Source: Arenicellales bacterium (GTDB lineage: Bacteria; Pseudomonadota; Gammaproteobacteria; Arenicellales; JAANXG01). From it: 45,744 bases of DNA. The position numbers were made by a program, and so were the translations under genes. The notes beneath the pieces were generated by a model. That model saw only the letters and a list, made by a program, of their open reading frames with translations, searched no databases and was not told where the DNA came from. Shown here in pieces: positions 17,874 to 28,337 of this stretch (positions are counted from its first letter, which is position 1; each line of letters starts with the position of its first letter). Where the stretch lies: assembly GCA_030066885.1 (NCBI GenBank), contig JASJAT010000049.1, positions 1 through 45,744 on the forward strand, written 5' to 3'.

Positions 17874-17999
17874 CTATCTCCACATACTGTGCCGGCGTGT
17901 ATTGCGAATAAGCTCTTGCCAGCAATCGATGGAACAAAACCATGTTCGATAAGCTGTTCCGATGCCCTGAGCACCACCAGTAATCAAAGCTCTTTTCAT
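17874..17999 (-). pseudogene. Remnant of a short-chain dehydrogenase gene
   Basis: Read leftward from the ATG at 17999, the first residues are MKRALITGGAQGIG, a classical SDR N-terminus with its glycine motif. The frame then loses similarity and ends after 41 residues at 17874. From about 17950 another frame reads through as LIEHGFVPSIAGKSLFAIHAG, so the remnant seems joined to other sequence. Upstream, TTGACA and a TATAGCT-like hexamer suggest that a promoter survives. No full gene is possible in the 224-bp gap. Confidence 0.55.
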
Positions 18000-18096
18000 G
18001 GTCAGTCTCATAGCTATATGTCTAAAAGTGTTGTCAAGTTATGTAGATTGGACCGGATGATTGCCTACCGAGCCAACGAAACTGCTCTATCCCTAC

Positions 18097-19893
18097 TCAC
18101 GCCGGCAATCCAGCTTTGCGAAAGCCTTCAAGCCATCTCTCATGTGCATCAGGATCGCGGATCGGCACGATATGGCGCACTTTTGAAACTGTTAAACCGG
18201 GCATACGTTCAAGTAGTTTTTGGACCGCTGCCTTGGCTTCATCATCACGCCCAAGCATTGCAAAGCTGGCAGCTAGCTGACGCAACGCTGAGGCAAACCC
18301 AGGATGATCTCTGAGCAGGCGCTGGGCGGTTTCAATAACGAGTTCGTAATCCCCGTGGATGTAGGCTGCGATACCCCGGCCACCGAGCCAGAGTGGTTTG
18401 GAAGAATCAAGCGGACTGATTTCAAGCGCTTTGTCAGCTGCCTCACATGACTTTTCGTAATCACCACACAAGCCATACCAAACAGCCATAAGACCATAGG
18501 CATTCGCGAGATTAGGATTTAGTCGCACCGCCCGTTCCAGATATTCGCGTGCGTCCTCAAACTGCCTAGCCCACAGTAAGATCGATCCCAGCACAGCTAG
18601 TCCGTTGGCATCTTCAGGATCGAGCGAAACCGCATGTTGTGCAGCGTCTAAAGCTTCACTATTAGCAACGTCTGTATCGTCACGCCATATATGAAGGATA
18701 TCGTTGAGCAGACATTCCGCCCGAGTAGTATAGGCCTCCGCCAGATCAGGTGACACAGCAATGGCTTCATCCAGAAGGCCGTGGGCCAATTCGTTGTCCG
18801 CCTTGGTAAGTTTGTTGATGTGCCATCGAGCGCGCATTACTCGTTCTCGCGCACTTAGGTCATCGATGGTTTTTGCGTGAGCACGCTTAACCTCCGCACT
18901 TAGTGTCCTCGGAGCAACCGCAGTCACAATTGCAGCGGTGATTTCGTCTTGCACCAGAAAAATATCATCGAGATTCCGATCAAACCGTTCGGCCCAGATG
19001 TGTGTGTCAGAACGGCCATCAATAAGCTGGGCGGTTACACGGACACGGTTGGCGGCCTTTCGTACACTGCCTTCCAAGGCGTAGCGGACGTTTAACTCCT
19101 TGCAAATGCTATCGACTCGCATGGCTTTTCCCTTGAAGCAGAAGCTGGTATTGCGAGCGATGACAAGCAGTTCCCGGAACTGCGACAGCGCGGTGATGAT
19201 GTCTTCTGTAATCCCGTCGCCGAAGTACTCCTGTTCCGGGTCACCACTCATGTTTGTAAATGGAAGCACAATAATCGATGGTTTATCGGGTAGGTCCGAC
19301 GTAGGTTGTTCGTGAGTCTCGATCTCCGGTTTCACTGCTTTAGATTCCGAACCTGGAATCTGAGCACCGGGTTTGAGTCGTACGACGAATGCTCTTACCG
19401 GCTGGTCAAATCCCTTCAGAGTCTGCTCACCAAGACTGTCAAAATCGAATGGCAACCTACTCGGCACAGTCTCCGTTACCGACCCTTGAACGACAACTCC
19501 CCCCGCTACAGCTAACTGCTCTAAGCGTTGCGCAAGTACGATCCCTTCCCCAGTAACTGTGTTATCTGCAACAATCACTTCACCTAAACTGATGCCCATC
19601 CGCAGTTCTGGCCGAATGTCGTCATCGAGCTGCGCGTTAAAGTCAGTGTTCTTTATTTGAAACACAATCGCCGCAGTAACCGCATCCGATGCCCGACCGA
19701 ACTCAGCCACCAAAGCATCTCCTCGTATCTCCCGGGGAGTGCCACCATAGGCCTTAATTGTCTCGGAGAGACGGCGAAAGCTGTCTTGAATGCGTTTATG
19801 CGCGACAGACTCATCACGCTGAACCAATCCTGTCGAACCGGCTACATCAGCATGGAGTATGACGGCGAGCTTGCGTGAAGGATCGACTGCCAA
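18097..19893 (-). CDS. Class III nucleotide cyclase-like domain / TolB-like / TPR protein
   Basis: 598 residues. Residues about 8-150 form a class III cyclase homology domain: Asp16 (HADVAGST) and Asp59 (RGDALVAEF) are the metal positions, and RMGISLGEV is present. The usual transition-state motif VNxAaRL reads IVLAQRL, so the Asn is missing. A TolB-like segment follows (about 205-310, IIVLPFTNMSGDPEQEYFGDGI), and then TPR repeats (about 370-560). The architecture matches a large group of alphaproteobacterial and gammaproteobacterial adenylate cyclase/TPR proteins of poorly known role. It begins with TTG and has no membrane span. Activity is uncertain because of the Asn change. It is a lone gene converging with the sugar-acid operon. 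Confidence 0.85.
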   Translation of the reverse strand: MAVDPSRKLAVILHADVAGSTGLVQRDESVAHKRIQDSFRRLSETIKAYGGTPREIRGDALVAEFGRASDAVTAAIVFQIKNTDFNAQLDDDIRPELRMGISLGEVIVADNTVTGEGIVLAQRLEQLAVAGGVVVQGSVTETVPSRLPFDFDSLGEQTLKGFDQPVRAFVVRLKPGAQIPGSESKAVKPEIETHEQPTSDLPDKPSIIVLPFTNMSGDPEQEYFGDGITEDIITALSQFRELLVIARNTSFCFKGKAMRVDSICKELNVRYALEGSVRKAANRVRVTAQLIDGRSDTHIWAERFDRNLDDIFLVQDEITAAIVTAVAPRTLSAEVKRAHAKTIDDLSARERVMRARWHINKLTKADNELAHGLLDEAIAVSPDLAEAYTTRAECLLNDILHIWRDDTDVANSEALDAAQHAVSLDPEDANGLAVLGSILLWARQFEDAREYLERAVRLNPNLANAYGLMAVWYGLCGDYEKSCEAADKALEISPLDSSKPLWLGGRGIAAYIHGDYELVIETAQRLLRDHPGFASALRQLAASFAMLGRDDEAKAAVQKLLERMPGLTVSKVRHIVPIRDPDAHERWLEGFRKAGLPA

Positions 19894-20160
19894 AGGAAAC
19901 GCTCGATTTATTCTATATTGGACTTCTCGGTGATATTACAGCGTCAGCATAAGGTTGGCGAGCAAGCCTACGCACAATACTCAGTAAAGCCTCAATCGAG
20001 CGAACGGATGTGGCTGTGAGTTACCTCATGCAATGCAGCACTCTGCCTGATTGCTAAGAACCTTTCTTACTCCTCTATTCTTGATTCAACCATCTCTGAA
20101 CGGCCAACTGCGGACATTCAAAGTTTGACGCACCCAGCGACGTTTTGATGATATGGTATT

Positions 20161-20709
20161 TTATGATGCCCTATGTAATTCCCGTGCCATGATAGTGGCA
20201 GGTAGTCGTTCGTCCCCAACTTCAAGCTGAGGAGCCACACCTAAGGCGCTAAATCCGTGCTTAAGATAAAAAGCCCTGGCGCGTTGATTCAAGTCAGAAA
20301 CACTTAGCCAGATCCACGCCTTTCTCGCATCATGAACGTGTTGGATTGCGTCGTGTAACAGTTGCTTACCAAGGCCAGTACCAAACTCACTTGCCAATAC
20401 ATAAATCTGTTTGAGCTCTGCCGCACTGCCATCAAGGGGTAGCGGACAATTCTGATTTTGCACCAAGTAGAACCCAACTGCTTTGCCCTTTCTAAATGCC
20501 ATCCTATAGGTCATGTCAGGATTTGACAGGTTCGACTTGATCACTGCTATCGAATAATGCCTTTTACAGTAAGCTTGAATATCAGCTTCACTGTTTACCC
20601 CTTTGTAAGCTTCGGTAAAACTCGTTACGCAAAGTTCGGACAATTCGTATGCAAACGGTAGGTCAACACCGAGTATGTCAGCTGTTTTTGCATCTGCCAT
20701 AGTAGTCAT
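20161..20709 (-). CDS. GNAT family N-acetyltransferase
   Basis: About 182 residues from the ATG at 20709. An in-frame TTG nine codons upstream is possible, and neither has a clear ribosome-binding site. The GNAT fold shows motif A as LKQIYVLASEFGTGLGKQLL (acetyl-CoA pyrophosphate loop) and motif B as WLSVSDLNQRARAFYLKHGF. Members acetylate small molecules or protein N-termini, and the substrate is unknown here. It is a single gene, divergent from the sulfatase at 20974, with a 265-bp gap that holds short repeat-like fragments such as GGCCACAAGCGGCCAT but nothing clearer. Confidence 0.85.
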   Translation of the reverse strand: MTTMADAKTADILGVDLPFAYELSELCVTSFTEAYKGVNSEADIQAYCKRHYSIAVIKSNLSNPDMTYRMAFRKGKAVGFYLVQNQNCPLPLDGSAAELKQIYVLASEFGTGLGKQLLHDAIQHVHDARKAWIWLSVSDLNQRARAFYLKHGFSALGVAPQLEVGDERLPATIMARELHRAS

Positions 20710-20973
20710 TCTGCAGATGAGATTAACTAGTCGCAACGGGTCGTAAGTTGTCCCAGCACTCTTTATATAGAAAGAATCAATGAACGGCGGGTTTTGGGTG
20801 TGAGGCGGAATTAGTGATTCATCCCTGATTGATAACGATTCTTGCTAACCCGTAGGGCAAAGATCGGCCACAAGCGGCCATAGCCGAGTTGATACTTCCG
20901 CACCCCATGCAAGATTTGACCTGTGTCATTAGCGACGTATTCATTTTCAGGGTAAATTCAAAACACCTCTAAT

Positions 20974-22734
20974 TTGTGGATCAATGAAGTGAAGAGATAT
21001 TCGAAGATTTCCCGCCGCGACTTTATCAAGGTTACCGGTTCAGCGGCCCTTACAGCAGCCACGGGTTTGGGCTTAACGGGTTCCAAGGCAATCGCCCAGG
21101 ATGCAAACCGATACAACATCCTGATGATCGTCACAGATCAGGAACGGCACATGCCCCCGGATCGATTACCAACGGGATATCAACTGCCCGGTCATGAAAA
21201 ATTGGCGTCCCGTGGTGTGGTGTTCGAAAATCACCAGATCGCTTCTTGCGTTTGTACCCCATCGCGCTCGGTGATTTATACAGGACAGCATATCCAGAAC
21301 AATGGCATGTTCGACAACACCAACTTCCCCTGGTCGGAGGATCTATCACGAGACATCCCTACCCTCGGAGATTTGCTACAGGACCTAGGTTACTACACTG
21401 CGTATAAAGGTAAGTGGCACCTTACCGGGGAATTTGAAACCGCAAATGAGCTGCATATGCCGACACGATTGCTTGGCGAGGAAATGAAGGAGTACGGTTT
21501 TTCGGATTACTTCGGTATAGGCGACATTATTGCGCATACCGAAGGCGGTTTCCTCCATGACACCGTCATTACCTCGATGACGAAAAGCTGGTTGCGTGGG
21601 CAAGCGAGGACCTTAGCCGCTGAAAACAAGCCCTGGTTCATGGCAGTCAATCTGGTTAACCCTCACGATGTGATGTACTACAACACTGATCCGCGCGGTG
21701 GACCAGAGAACCAGTCGGTACCGGCACTGATGACATTGAATCACGACCCTGAGACTGAGCAATTCAACCGTGAGTGGGATATGGAACTACCTGAATCTCG
21801 CAATCATTCGACGTCCGAAGCTGGCCGACCACCTGCCCATGAAGATTATGCGGTCTCTCGAGCAGCTTTGGTCGGTCGAGTCCCGAATGAAGATGACCGA
21901 TGGCGGCGGCTGAACAATTACTACTTGAACTGTATCCAAGACGTGGATCGCCACATTTTGGCTATCCTTAATGAGCTTGATGATCTGGGCATGGCTGACA
22001 AGACCATTGTTATCCATACCGCAGATCACGGTGAACTCGCCGGAGCGCATGGCTTGAGTGGTAAGGGAGCGAATGCATTCCGAGAACAGAACAACGTCCC
22101 CTTCGTTATTGCGCATCCGGAGTTTGCTGGGAACAAGCGTTGCCGCGCCGTAACCTCACACGTGGACATCGCGACCACGTTGATCAGCCTTGCGGGTGGA
22201 TCATTACAAGGGAACGAGGGACTGCCTGGATCAGATATTTCTGCGTTACTTAACGATCCGGAAGCAGCATCTCTCGACGCGATTCGGCCCGGCGCTCTAT
22301 TCAACTACAACATGCTGGCGTACATTGACGGTGATTTCATGATGAACGTTTCACGCTTCATCAAAGGAGGCGGGAAACCTGAGGATATACCTAAGCAGGG
22401 CTGGCGACCCGATTTGGCGAAACGAGGCGCTATCCGAAGTGTGTTCGATGGCCGTTACAAGCTCAATAGATACTTTTCACCACAGGAACACCATGTGCCG
22501 CGTTCACTTGAAGAGCTACAAGCCAACAACGATCTTGAACTGTTTGATCTTGAAACCGATCCAAGTGAGATGCGCAATCTAGCGAAGGACAATACCGATC
22601 TTCTGGTTGCAATGAACGACAAACTTAATGCCCTGATTGAGTCAGAGGTTGGAGAGGATATCGGTCAGATGATGCCCGATGATTCTGAATCAAACTGGAC
22701 ACTGGACCCCACTATCACCAAAATTCGGATGTAG
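20974..22734 (+). CDS. Sulfatase (S1 family, formylglycine type), Tat-exported
   Basis: 586 residues. A twin-arginine signal (SRRDFIKVTG) lies at about 13-22, followed by a hydrophobic stretch ending SKAIA at residue 41, so the enzyme is periplasmic or secreted. The catalytic consensus is Cys94-Thr-Pro-Ser-Arg98, whose Cys would become formylglycine. Metal residues Asp55 (NILMIVTDQ) and the HTADHGELAGAHG segment are present. Members hydrolyse sulfate esters of sugars, choline or aryl compounds, and some are phosphonate or phosphate esterases. The start is taken as TTG 20974. A GTG at 20989 would also keep the whole signal. It is followed by an Ugp-type importer, so its product may be a glycerol-linked compound. 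No formylglycine-generating enzyme is in the window. Confidence 0.9.
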   Translation: MWINEVKRYSKISRRDFIKVTGSAALTAATGLGLTGSKAIAQDANRYNILMIVTDQERHMPPDRLPTGYQLPGHEKLASRGVVFENHQIASCVCTPSRSVIYTGQHIQNNGMFDNTNFPWSEDLSRDIPTLGDLLQDLGYYTAYKGKWHLTGEFETANELHMPTRLLGEEMKEYGFSDYFGIGDIIAHTEGGFLHDTVITSMTKSWLRGQARTLAAENKPWFMAVNLVNPHDVMYYNTDPRGGPENQSVPALMTLNHDPETEQFNREWDMELPESRNHSTSEAGRPPAHEDYAVSRAALVGRVPNEDDRWRRLNNYYLNCIQDVDRHILAILNELDDLGMADKTIVIHTADHGELAGAHGLSGKGANAFREQNNVPFVIAHPEFAGNKRCRAVTSHVDIATTLISLAGGSLQGNEGLPGSDISALLNDPEAASLDAIRPGALFNYNMLAYIDGDFMMNVSRFIKGGGKPEDIPKQGWRPDLAKRGAIRSVFDGRYKLNRYFSPQEHHVPRSLEELQANNDLELFDLETDPSEMRNLAKDNTDLLVAMNDKLNALIESEVGEDIGQMMPDDSESNWTLDPTITKIRM

Positions 22735-22996
22735 TTTTGTCATACCAAGCCTAACTTCGACAGCTTCAGGATTGGCCGGCCAGAACCGGTCGTTCGGAGG
22801 TCTTGATCCGTAAGTGGTTGAATCGTTGCCAAGAGATGGTCCATGCACCGATGTCCTTTTCACAGGTCTTTGTCGTCGGTCTCCTCCACAGCAATTCGGT
22901 TCCCGACCCGCCAATGCACTGCGTGCGAGTACGTTTGCCGCCAAAGAGCGTAACGGTTATGCTTCCTATCCGTACGTGACTAAGGAGGAGAAACTA

Positions 22997-24307
22997 GTGC
23001 TAAGAAAGATAAGTGTTGCCTCATTATTGTCGGTCACCATGTTTGTCGGTGCCGCGCATGCGGCCACCGAGATTCAATGGTGGCACGCATTTACTGGAAG
23101 GCTCGGTGAATTGTTGGCCGAACAGGTCGAAAAATTCAACGCATCCCAGTCAGACTACAAAGTCATCGCCACTCATAAGGGAAATTACTCGGAGACGCTG
23201 AATGCGGGTATTGCGGCTTTCCGGGCCGGTGAACAGCCTCACCTCCTGCAGGTATTCGAGGTTGGAACGGCGACAATGATGGCCGCGTCCGGAGCGATCA
23301 AACCGATCTACGAGGTCATGACGGAAGCGGGCATCGAATGGGATCCAAACGCCTACATGGGCGCGGTTAAGGGCTATTACACAACCACCGACGGACGCAT
23401 GCTGTCTCTTCCGTACAATTCGTCAACGCCGGTGCTGTATGTGAATCGCGACCTGTTTGAGAAGGCTGGTCTCGACCCTGACATGGACTTGTCGACCTGG
23501 GAGCAAGTCGGCAAGGCGCTCGACGGGCTTAAGGGGGCCGCGATCGGCTGCCCGCTGACGACGGCGTGGCAGAGCTGGGTGCACCTCGAGAACATGTCGG
23601 CATACCACAACACGCCGTTTGCGACAAAGGAAAACGGCTTTGCAGGCTTGGATACCGAGCTTGTTTTTAATGGCGCCCTGCATGTTAAGCACATCCAGAC
23701 GATGGGCGACTGGGCTAAGGACGGAAAGTTCATATACGCCGGACGGCGCAATGAAGGGGGAGCTAACTTCCGTGGTGGGGAATGCGCCCTGTTTACCGAA
23801 AGTTCGGCCGGCTATGCCGGGGTTAAGGCCGAAGCCCAGTTCGAATTCGAGATCCGTCCGCTTCCCTACTGGTCGGACGCTGAGGGCGCCCCGCAGAACA
23901 CGATTATCGGCGGAGCTTCCCTTTGGGTTTTGAGCGGTCACGGTGCTGAAGACTACAAGGGAGTTGCCGCTTTCTTCAGTTTCCTGTCCTCCTCCGACAT
24001 ACAAGCCGCGTGGCATCAGAACACGGGCTATCTGCCGATAACGATGGCTGCTGCGGAGCAGACCAAGGCTGAAGGATTCTACAAGGAGAATCCAGGAACC
24101 GAGATTGCAGGCATGCAGATGACCGCTAAAGCACCTACACCCAATTCCAAGGGCCTGCGTCTGGGTAGCTTCGACCAGATCCGAGGCATCATCGACGAGG
24201 AACTAGAGGCAGTCTGGGCCGGCGACAAGACCGCTCAGCAGGCTTTGGACAGCGCAACCCAACGCGGAAACCAGTTGCTACGTCGGTTCGAACAGGCGAA
24301 CCGCTAG
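22997..24307 (+). CDS. ugpB: sn-Glycerol-3-phosphate-binding periplasmic protein UgpB
   Basis: 436 residues from GTG 22997, chosen for the AAGGAGGAG just upstream and for the Sec signal peptide that then begins the protein (cut about residue 22 after GAAHA). The mature N-terminus ([20 protein letters not shown]) and the segments SSAGYAG, NTGYLPI and [18 protein letters not shown] match UgpB closely, including residues lining the glycerol-3-phosphate/glycerophosphocholine site. It is the periplasmic receptor of the UgpBAEC importer encoded by this gene and the next three, in the canonical order. The upstream 262 bp contain no gene. I see no clear Pho box. Confidence 0.93.
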   Translation: MLRKISVASLLSVTMFVGAAHAATEIQWWHAFTGRLGELLAEQVEKFNASQSDYKVIATHKGNYSETLNAGIAAFRAGEQPHLLQVFEVGTATMMAASGAIKPIYEVMTEAGIEWDPNAYMGAVKGYYTTTDGRMLSLPYNSSTPVLYVNRDLFEKAGLDPDMDLSTWEQVGKALDGLKGAAIGCPLTTAWQSWVHLENMSAYHNTPFATKENGFAGLDTELVFNGALHVKHIQTMGDWAKDGKFIYAGRRNEGGANFRGGECALFTESSAGYAGVKAEAQFEFEIRPLPYWSDAEGAPQNTIIGGASLWVLSGHGAEDYKGVAAFFSFLSSSDIQAAWHQNTGYLPITMAAAEQTKAEGFYKENPGTEIAGMQMTAKAPTPNSKGLRLGSFDQIRGIIDEELEAVWAGDKTAQQALDSATQRGNQLLRRFEQANR

Positions 24308-24331
24308 TGTCAGTATAAAGGAACGTTCATA

Positions 24332-24353
24332 CCGCCCCGGTGATCCGGGGCGG
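24332..24353 (+). terminator. Hairpin between ugpB and ugpA
   Basis: CCGCCCCGG, loop TGAT, CCGGGGCGG: a perfect 9-bp GC stem 24 bp after the ugpB stop, with no T run after it. It more likely protects the 3' end of ugpB mRNA than ends transcription. It occupies the same operon position as the hairpin at 9221-9246. Confidence 0.6.
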
Positions 24354-24368
24354 CGGCGCGGTCCCGCA

Positions 24369-25250
24369 ATGGAAAAGAGGGTTACCTTCAAGGGCTGGAT
24401 GCTGCCTCTCTTGCTGCTAGCGCCACAACTGCTGGTCAGCGTGGTCTTTTTCTTCTGGCCGGCGTGGCAGGCTGTCCATCAATCCCTGTATATTCCGGAC
24501 CCGTTCGGTCTCAAATCGCAGTTCGTCTGGCTCGGAAACTTCGAGTTCCTCCTCGGCGACCAGTATTATCGCTCTTCGTTCTGGACGACGGCGGTCTTTT
24601 CCGTTCTGGTCACGGCCGTCTCGATGAGTTTCGCTCTATGGCTTGCGGTCATGGCAGACCGGCTGATCAAGGGGTCGACGACCTACAGGACGCTGTTGAT
24701 CTGGCCCTATGCAGTGGCACCGGCGGTAGCCGGGGTCTTGTGGCTGTTTCTATTTAATACCCGGGTTGGCCTCGTTTCATGGTATCTCGCCCAAGTCGGT
24801 TATGAATGGAACCATGTCCTCAATCCGAACGAGGCCATGGGGTTGGTTGTGTTAGCCTCGTCTTGGGGCCGGATCAGTTACAACTTCCTGTTTTTCCTCG
24901 CCGGTCTGCAAGCGATACCAAAAAGTGTTGTCGAAGCTGCGGCAATCGACGGTGCCCACTTCTGGAAACGGTTCTGGACAATTGTGTTTCCACTGTTGTC
25001 ACCGATAACGTTCTTTCTGCTCGTGGTCAATGTGGTATACGCTTTTTTCGAGACCTTCGGTGTTATTCATACGATTACCTCCGGTGGTCCACAGCAGGCC
25101 ACCACAATCCTTGTCTATAAGGTCTACGCGGATGGTTTCGTTGGACAGGACCTCGGTTCGTCTGCGGCACAATCGGTCATTCTGCTGATCGTCGTGGGGA
25201 TCCTGACGGTGGTGCAGTTCCGGTACATCGAAAGGCGGGTCCATTACTGA
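24369..25250 (+). CDS. ugpA: Glycerol-3-phosphate ABC transporter permease UgpA
   Basis: 293 residues, standard UgpA length. Six membrane spans are visible, the first at [20 protein letters not shown]. The EAA loop is [20 protein letters not shown], and the long periplasmic region after span 1 contains [20 protein letters not shown], diagnostic of UgpA. It forms the membrane channel with UgpE. A weak ribosome-binding site precedes the ATG. It ends on the first base of the ugpE start. Confidence 0.93.
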   Translation: MEKRVTFKGWMLPLLLLAPQLLVSVVFFFWPAWQAVHQSLYIPDPFGLKSQFVWLGNFEFLLGDQYYRSSFWTTAVFSVLVTAVSMSFALWLAVMADRLIKGSTTYRTLLIWPYAVAPAVAGVLWLFLFNTRVGLVSWYLAQVGYEWNHVLNPNEAMGLVVLASSWGRISYNFLFFLAGLQAIPKSVVEAAAIDGAHFWKRFWTIVFPLLSPITFFLLVVNVVYAFFETFGVIHTITSGGPQQATTILVYKVYADGFVGQDLGSSAAQSVILLIVVGILTVVQFRYIERRVHY

Positions 25251-26095
25251 TGTCGGGCATGGTGGAAAAACGCGGACAAGGCTATTGGCTGACCCATGTT
25301 ACCCTTATTACCGGCGTGCTGATTATCTTCTTCCCAATCTATCTGGCTTTCGTCGCATCGACTGTGACCCAGCCCGAAATCGTCAAACCCCCCATGCCGC
25401 TGCTTCCCGGTGATCATTTCCTTGAAAACTACCGGGAAGCGCTTGTCTCGGGGATAAATGCACCAGTGTGGCGGATGCTCCTGAACTCGACGCTGATGGC
25501 ACTGGGCATTGCGCTTGGAAAGATCATCATATCGCTCTTGTCGGCGTTCGCAATCGTCTATTTCCGCTTTCCGGCGAAGCAGTTTTTTTTCTGGCTGATC
25601 TTCCTCACACTGATGCTGCCGGTGGAGGTCCGGATCGTGCCGACCTACGAGGTTGTCGCCAATTTCGGGATGCTCAATTCCTATTCCGGGCTGATCCTTC
25701 CCCTCATTGCTTCGGCCACGGCGACCTTCTTGTTTCGACAGTTCTTTCTGACCGTTCCCGACGAACTGGCGGAAGCCGCCCGCGTCGACGGCGCGAAGTC
25801 GATGCGGTTCTTCATCGATATTCTGCTTCCCATGTCGAGGACTAACATCGCAGCACTCTTCGTGATTCTCTTTATCTACGGCTGGAACCAGTACCTTTGG
25901 CCACTTCTGGTCACGACCGATCCGCAAATGAACACCATCGTCATGGGTATCAAACAGATGTTTCCGAGCGGCGATGATATAGCCAACTGGCCGGTGATCA
26001 TGGCTACGGCAATGCTGGCGATGTTGCCTCCGATCACCGTCGTCTTGTTCATGCAGAAGCTGTTTATAAAAGGCCTGATCGAGACGGAGAAATAG
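25250..26095 (+). CDS. ugpE: Glycerol-3-phosphate ABC transporter permease UgpE
   Basis: 281 residues, the same length as known UgpE proteins. The first membrane span ([20 protein letters not shown]), the [14 protein letters not shown] region, the EAA loop [20 protein letters not shown] and the C-terminal [14 protein letters not shown] are all typical. Its ATG overlaps the last base of the ugpA stop codon, a sign of translational coupling. It is the second membrane subunit of the UgpBAEC importer. Confidence 0.93.
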   Translation: MSGMVEKRGQGYWLTHVTLITGVLIIFFPIYLAFVASTVTQPEIVKPPMPLLPGDHFLENYREALVSGINAPVWRMLLNSTLMALGIALGKIIISLLSAFAIVYFRFPAKQFFFWLIFLTLMLPVEVRIVPTYEVVANFGMLNSYSGLILPLIASATATFLFRQFFLTVPDELAEAARVDGAKSMRFFIDILLPMSRTNIAALFVILFIYGWNQYLWPLLVTTDPQMNTIVMGIKQMFPSGDDIANWPVIMATAMLAMLPPITVVLFMQKLFIKGLIETEK

Positions 26096-26104
26096 AATCA
26101 CCAA

Positions 26105-27121
26105 ATGGCTGGAATCACGTTAGACTCGGTTCGAAAGTCGTTCGGAAAAAACGAGGTCATTCACGGCATCGACATCGACATCAGGGACGGTGAATTTATC
26201 GTTATCGTCGGACCGTCGGGGTGCGGAAAGTCGACTCTGCTTCGGATGGTCGCCGGACTGGAGACGGTAACCAGCGGCGATATCACCATCGGTGACCGCC
26301 GGGTGAACGATCTCGAACCGATGGACCGGGACATTGCAATGGTCTTCCAGAATTACGCACTCTATCCGCATATGTCCGTTTTCCAGAACATGGCTTATGG
26401 CCTGAAAATCGCCGGGACGCCGAAGGTCGAGATTGAGCGGCGGGTCGCAGATACCGCGAAACTTCTACAACTGGAGGACTTTCTAGAACGTCGCCCCCGC
26501 CAGCTTTCCGGCGGACAGCGTCAACGAGTGGCCATGGGACGGGCTATCGTTCGCCAACCTTCGGTTTTCTTGTTCGACGAACCACTGTCGAATCTCGATG
26601 CGAAGTTGCGGGTTCAAATGCGGCTCGAGATCAAGGCGCTCCAGCAGAAGTTGGGCGTCACGTCATTGTACGTTACCCATGACCAAGTGGAGGCGATGAC
26701 GCTGGCGGAGCGCATGATCGTCATGAACGATGGTGTCGCCGAGCAGATCGGCGAGCCGCGCGACGTCTATGCAAAGCCCGCCACGAACTTCGTTGCCGGC
26801 TTCATTGGATCACCACCTATGAATTTCTTCGGCCCCTCAGCCCTGAAGGGGTATACAGGAGACAGTGGCGGGACGCTCGGCGTGCGACCGGAACATCTGA
26901 CGCTTTGCGATGAGACGCGCGGCCGGCTTTCCGGTGTGGCCAAATATACCGAGGTCCTGGGTGCAGAAACACTGGTGCATCTCGTCATGAACAACGGCGA
27001 GAGTTTGACCATCCGGCAGGACGGGGATTCACCCGCCCCTGATCCGGGTGATAACTGCTTCGCCGATTTCGAGAGTTCGAATTTAAATGTGTTCGACTCG
27101 CAAGGCCGTCGCGTGACCTAA
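26105..27121 (+). CDS. ugpC: Glycerol-3-phosphate ABC transporter ATP-binding protein UgpC
   Basis: 338 residues. Walker [10 protein letters not shown] is at 36-44, with the Q-loop [32 protein letters not shown] and [10 protein letters not shown], followed by a short C-terminal TOBE domain (from about 235, [19 protein letters not shown]). It starts nine bases after the ugpE stop and is the last gene of the operon. No glycerophosphodiesterase (ugpQ) follows; the next gene is on the other strand. It is similar to, but clearly distinct from, the ATPase at 6737. Confidence 0.93.
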   Translation: MAGITLDSVRKSFGKNEVIHGIDIDIRDGEFIVIVGPSGCGKSTLLRMVAGLETVTSGDITIGDRRVNDLEPMDRDIAMVFQNYALYPHMSVFQNMAYGLKIAGTPKVEIERRVADTAKLLQLEDFLERRPRQLSGGQRQRVAMGRAIVRQPSVFLFDEPLSNLDAKLRVQMRLEIKALQQKLGVTSLYVTHDQVEAMTLAERMIVMNDGVAEQIGEPRDVYAKPATNFVAGFIGSPPMNFFGPSALKGYTGDSGGTLGVRPEHLTLCDETRGRLSGVAKYTEVLGAETLVHLVMNNGESLTIRQDGDSPAPDPGDNCFADFESSNLNVFDSQGRRVT

Positions 27122-27278
27122 CCCACATCGGAGATTCAATCGGTCAAGCCACGTCCGAAGCAGCGATTCTGGGGGACGGTTGCGGCTCTATATCTTATAA
27201 AGCAGCCAGATCACAATCTCAGCGAGTCAAACAAGACTAGGATGATTCGTTAGTTTCTGCACGGGCAAAAGGCGAGAA

Positions 27279-28337
27279 TTACCCCTGCTCCAACAGCTTG
27301 CGCAGATCGATCACCGCCGCGTTCGCTCGCGATAGGTAAGAAGCCATCACTAAAGAGTGGTTGGTGACGAACGTAAAACCACTGCCGTTCAAAATGATGG
27401 GACTCCAGACGGTTTGCTGCGTAGATTCCAGCTCGCGAATAATCTGCTGCAGACTCACCCGAGCGTTCTTCTTGTCCAGCACGTTGCCGAAATCCAGCTC
27501 GACCGCTTTTAGGAAGTGGAGCAAGGCCCAGGCTTGCCCCCGCGCTTCGTAGAAGACGTTATCAACCTGCAGACGCGGTGTCTTGACCCTTAGCTGCGTC
27601 GGTGTTTCCGTCGCTTGCTCGGCAGCGCTGTCACCGGCGAGGTCGATATTGATGCGCTCCTGGCCCACACTCGCACTCAGGCGCTGCGACATGGAACCCA
27701 ACCGCTTTTCCACCTGAGCTAGCCAGTCCTGCAGGTTGTCGGCGCGCGAGAAAAATTGCGCGTTCGGCTGCTGTGGATCGGCGAGCCTGCCGAGATACCG
27801 CTCTAGCGCTCGAATTGCCTTGCGATACTCACCCTCGGTCGTCGGAAAGATCCACGATTGTGAATCGAAATGGAAAAGTGGTTCGGCAATGATTAAATCT
27901 TCGTCTTCAACGGACTGCGACTGAGACCGACTGAAATCGTTTCGCATCGCCCGTGCCATGTCGCGCACCATAACCAATACGCCGAATTCCCACTCTGGGA
28001 TATTATCGAGGTAAATCCCGGGCGGCATGATGTCGTTGCTGAGGTAGCCACCGGGTTTGTCGAGCAGTGTCTCTGCTACACGAATCAAAGTTGCCGTGAT
28101 CGTGTAACCGTTCACAACCGACATACCTTTCTCCGCAGCCTTGTTGTTCGCTTCCTCGACGACGTCGAATGTTGCCGGCTCACTGCTCCAGTAAAAGCCG
28201 AGTGCGATCGCGATAGCAACATAGGTCGCCAGAAACAGCCCCAATGTCCACAGCCATCCTTTGTGGGCCCAGGTGCTCGGTCGATAGAGTGTCAGCAGGC
28301 GCTTGCCGCCGCTGGCCGACGCACTCAAAAGATTCAT
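27279..28337 (-). CDS. DUF2333 family inner-membrane protein
   Basis: 352 residues. A basic N-terminus is followed by one membrane span (about 29-50, WLWTLGLFLATYVAIAIALGF), and then a large, probably periplasmic, alpha-helical domain with the family segments VVNGYTITATLIRVAETLLDKPGGYLSNDI and FDSQSWIFPTTEGEYRKAI. DUF2333 is a family found mainly in gammaproteobacteria with no known function. It stands alone, convergent with ugpC, and fits a core chromosomal gene. This is the best single marker in the window for the host being a gammaproteobacterium. Confidence 0.9.
   Translation of the reverse strand: MNLLSASASGGKRLLTLYRPSTWAHKGWLWTLGLFLATYVAIAIALGFYWSSEPATFDVVEEANNKAAEKGMSVVNGYTITATLIRVAETLLDKPGGYLSNDIMPPGIYLDNIPEWEFGVLVMVRDMARAMRNDFSRSQSQSVEDEDLIIAEPLFHFDSQSWIFPTTEGEYRKAIRALERYLGRLADPQQPNAQFFSRADNLQDWLAQVEKRLGSMSQRLSASVGQERINIDLAGDSAAEQATETPTQLRVKTPRLQVDNVFYEARGQAWALLHFLKAVELDFGNVLDKKNARVSLQQIIRELESTQQTVWSPIILNGSGFTFVTNHSLVMASYLSRANAAVIDLRKLLEQG

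Noticed and set aside
25244-26104. 286-codon leftward frame opposite ugpE
   Set aside because: Shadow of ugpE. Composition is dominated by His, Asp, Gln and Arg, no domain is seen, and ugpE is complete with overlapping neighbours.
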